From Trichosporon coremiiforme (Eukaryota; Basidiomycota; Tremellomycetes; Trichosporonales; Trichosporonaceae): a DNA stretch of 64,000 nucleotides. A model generated the notes under the pieces. The model was not told the DNA's origin. It saw nothing but the letters and a program-made list of their open reading frames with translations, and made no database searches. Both the position numbers and the translations under genes were made by a program. Every line of letters begins with the position of its first letter. Position 1 is the stretch's first letter. The stretch lies in assembly GCA_039545355.1 (NCBI GenBank), contig BCJJ01000011.1, positions 622,642 to 686,641 of the forward strand. The letters run 5' to 3'. Below are positions 61,613 to 64,000 of the stretch, one piece after another.

Positions 61613-61997
61613 GGACTAGTTGTATTGAGATTCAATGTATAGACGCGGACTTCGGACTCTTTTCGGACACTGTGAATGTGACTTTTGTTTTGCTCGCTGC
61701 TTGCTGCTGTGTTCCATGCATCGTCCTGTTGGGAGTACCGGAGTCGTGGTGACGGAACAGCTTGACGGAACTGCTAGCCTCAGTCACAGAGAGACCACGT
61801 GACAATGACGCAAGTGCCTGTGCCACGTCGAGCCAACTGAGCGGTGCGCTGTGCCGTGGCAGTGCCGGGTCAGCCGGGGGACGCGTCGGGCGACCGCCGA
61901 TGGCCGCATGGCCCGTCTGGCTGGCTGGCCGTACCACGTCGCATAAGTGAGGCGTCCAACATTTGTTGACACCTCACACACCCCCATTCTCAACGCC
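61613..61997. promoter_or_regulatory. Intergenic region, STE24 promoter
   Basis: 385 bases; no gene or clear TATA box. Confidence 0.5.
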
Positions 61998-63638
61998 ATG
62001 ACACTCATCGGCGCCATCGACAGCGTCATCACGCGCCTTGCGGATGCGGCTGATGACGTCCGTGTTCCGTACCAGAGCATTGCGGTTTGGCTGCTTGTCG
62101 CGCAGACTGCTTTCGAGCTCTATATCATGTGAGTAGGGGTCTGATGGAGATGGCCCTCATTGCTGCCGGCTGGAGCCATGTTTCAGCTAGCTTGCTCTGT
62201 CCGTGACTCGCTTCGACCTGCTCTGCGCTCTGCGCTCCGCGCTTCGCCGTCTTCAGCTCGCAAGCTGACATTCCAGCCGCCGCCAGCTGCCATGCTACTC
62301 TCGCCCCCTCCCTCCCCCGGAGCTGAAGAACCACATGACGGCGGAAAAGTACAAGAAGGCTCAGGCGTACTCGCGCGACAAGACGTACTACTCGATCGCG
62401 CAGCACATCTTCTCCTTTATCCAGTCGCTCATCTTCATCAAGGGCGGATACCTCTGGACGTGGAACTTTGCCGGCAAGATCATGGACGCGTTTGGTATCA
62501 GCCGTGACCGCATGGTGAGTTGCGTTGAGCTGCGTTCGTTACGAAGCCGAACTGACAACAGATCACCTACACACTCATTTGGACTGTTGTGACGACGCTC
62601 ATTTCCAGCGCCCTTTCGCTGCCCTGGTCGTACTACTACACGTTTGTGCTGGAGGAGAAGCACGGGTTCAACAAGCAGACGCCCAAACTCTTCTTCATGG
62701 ACACGCTCAAGACGTACTCGCTCGTTGCCGTCCTCGGCCTGCCCGTGCTCGCCGGGTTCCTCAAGATCTTCGACTGGGCCGGCAAGGCGTTCATCCCGTG
62801 GCTGATGCTGTTCGTGATTGCGGTGCAGCTCGTGCTGCAGATCATTTTCCCGCTCTGGATCCAGCCGCTGTTCAACAAGTTCACGCCCCTGCCCGATGGC
62901 GAGGTGCGCAGCCGCGTCGAGGCGCTCGCGACCAAGCTGCACTTCCCGCTCAAGCATCTGTTCATGATTGACGGTTCGAAGCGCTCGTCCCACTCGAACG
63001 CGTACTTCTATGGCCTGCCATGGTCCAAGCAGATCGTCATCTACGACACGCTCATGGACAAGAGCTCCCCGGCCGAGGTCGAGGCCGTCCTCGCCCACGA
63101 GCTCGGACACTGGTACTACAGCCACCCGATGCGGCTCATGCTCATCGCGCAGGCGCACCTGCTGTTCACGCTCGCTGTCTTCTCCGTGTTCATCGGCAAC
63201 AAGGCGCTGTTTGCCAGTTTCGGCTTTGACCCCGCGCTCGCCGTCGGACCCCCCCGCGCAGTCTGCATCGGCTTCACGCTGTACCAGCTCCTGTTCGGGC
63301 CCATTGACACCTTCGTCCAGTTCGCCATGAACAGCCGCACGCGCAAGTACGAGTACCAGGCCGACGCATTCGCGGTGCAGCTCGGCACCAAGAGCGACCT
63401 CAAGACGGCCCTCATCAAGCTCCACGTCGAGAACCTCTCGTCCCCGCACTCGGACAAGCTCTACTCCATGTACCACCACTCGCACCCGACGCTGCCCGAG
63501 CGGCTGCGCGCCATGGACGAGTACACCGGCGGCACCTGGCTCGAGCCCAAGGCTCAGCACCCCGCGCGTCTCGCGACGACGGAGCAGAAGAAGGAGGAGG
63601 ACCGCGAGCGCGAGATCGAGGAGAAGAAGGAGCTCTGA
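61998..63638 (+). CDS. STE24: CAAX prenyl protease Ste24
   Basis: Zinc metalloprotease of the endoplasmic reticulum and inner nuclear membrane; cleaves the AAX tail of prenylated proteins such as a-factor-type pheromones. Exons 61998-62128, 62277-62514 and 62562-63638 give 481 residues. Exon 2 begins with the conserved RRQLPCYSRPLPPPELKNHM, which selects its acceptor. Hydrophobic helices near 25-45, 75-110 and 125-145, VAVLGLPVLAGFLKIFDWAG, and LMLFVIAVQLVLQIIFPLWI form the barrel. The zinc site is HELGH (about 292-296) within EAVLAHELGHWYYSH, and EYQADAFA holds the third ligand Glu. KRSSHSNAYFYGLPWSKQIV precedes it. The C-terminus is charged (EEDREREIEEKKEL) rather than a KKXX retrieval signal. 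The first intron (148 bases) is longer than average here. Confidence 0.96.
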
Positions 63639-63812
63639 GTGTACACCCTAAAGTACGAAGTACCCTTCCCAATAGTGTAGCAGTAGTTTCAGTATGCACA
63701 CACAACACATGGACATTGAACTCGGGAGGTCAGTCACGCAGGGGCCGAGGAGATGTAAGGAGAGTAAGAGTCTAGTCTAGGTCGCATCGGTGCACGACTA
63801 ATTTTACACGTT

Positions 63813-63918
63813 TTACACGTAAACGCCCACAGTGCAGAACAGGGCGACTGTTCCGGCACCGGCGAGGAAGGCGGCGAGGAGCGCGACGCCGAGCTCCTGG
63901 GCGGGAGCCTTGGAGAGA
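63813..63918 (-). CDS. Last exon of a small membrane protein (partial)
   Basis: Minus-strand exon after a CTGACATCAG acceptor, encoding SKAPAQELGVALLAAFLAGA followed by GTVALFCTVGVYV and TAA at 63815-63813. It has one C-terminal hydrophobic helix with codon use like that of the real genes. The rest of the gene lies at or beyond the window end. Family not recognised; small mitochondrial or ER membrane subunits have this layout. Confidence 0.45.
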
Positions 63919-63957
63919 CTGATGTCAGCTTATGTGCACAGTTACAAAGCCGGTAGG

Positions 63958-63985
63958 AGGCGATGAGGCGGAGGCGATGAGGCGG
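63958..63985 (+). repeat. 14-base tandem duplication
   Basis: AGGCGATGAGGCGG twice in perfect tandem, just upstream (minus sense) of the partial membrane-protein exon. Confidence 0.85.
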
Positions 63986-64000
63986 AGACGAGTAGTGTCG

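Overview
The window is nuclear DNA from a basidiomycete yeast. Genes are full of short introns, mostly 30-150 bases with GTGAGT or GTAAGT donors, CTGAC or CTAAC branch sites and CAG acceptors. The coding sequence is GC-rich. The gene set (cytosolic eS6 and uS15, SMC3, LST8, STE24, the urease maturation factor UreD) and the intron style suggest Tremellomycetes, perhaps Trichosporonales. The order is an inference. I see no CRISPR array, rRNA, convincing tRNA or intact transposon.

Layout: 0.3-1.3 kb holds a neutral amino-acid permease (-) cut off at an intron. 3.3-4.6 kb is a GT31-type glycosyltransferase. 5.8-6.4 kb is a small coiled-coil protein. 11.2-11.7 kb is a Thr-Pro-rich protein with an RRLF cyclin-docking-like motif. 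14.8-15.5 kb is mitochondrial SSB (-), divergent from a PHD/chromo-like/SNF2 chromatin protein (15.9-20.3 kb) that lacks the second helicase lobe. 20.9-22.6 kb is a Dal5-type MFS permease (-).

From 29 to 50 kb the DNA is gene-dense: an acidic protein, LST8, a type II DnaJ (-), a YciI-like mitochondrial protein (-), SMC3, UreD (-), sphingoid long-chain-base kinase, a vacuolar-type amino-acid transporter (-), an Afi1-type DENN/SPA protein and uS15 (-). The 50.5-54.3 kb segment carries two diverged, damaged copies of an unrecognised zinc-finger gene in opposite orientations. After that come eS6, a PLP aminotransferase, an amidohydrolase-like protein, STE24 and the last exon of a small membrane protein (-).

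Gene-dense stretches alternate with long gene-poor islands (1.3-3.3, 6.8-11.2, 11.7-14.8, 22.6-27.6, 50-54.5 and 59-60.5 kb) that contain broken coding fragments. Together with the cut permease and the SNF2 gene without its RecA2 lobe, this suggests ongoing gene decay, as in a genome shedding redundant copies. That reading is an inference.

The most interesting signals are the SNF2 gene without RecA2; the kinase whose frame continues 120 codons past a TGA-C stop into a C-terminal membrane anchor; the inverted zinc-finger pair; and the TP-rich RRLF protein. All exon limits were read by eye from splice signals, frame continuity and remembered family sequences.
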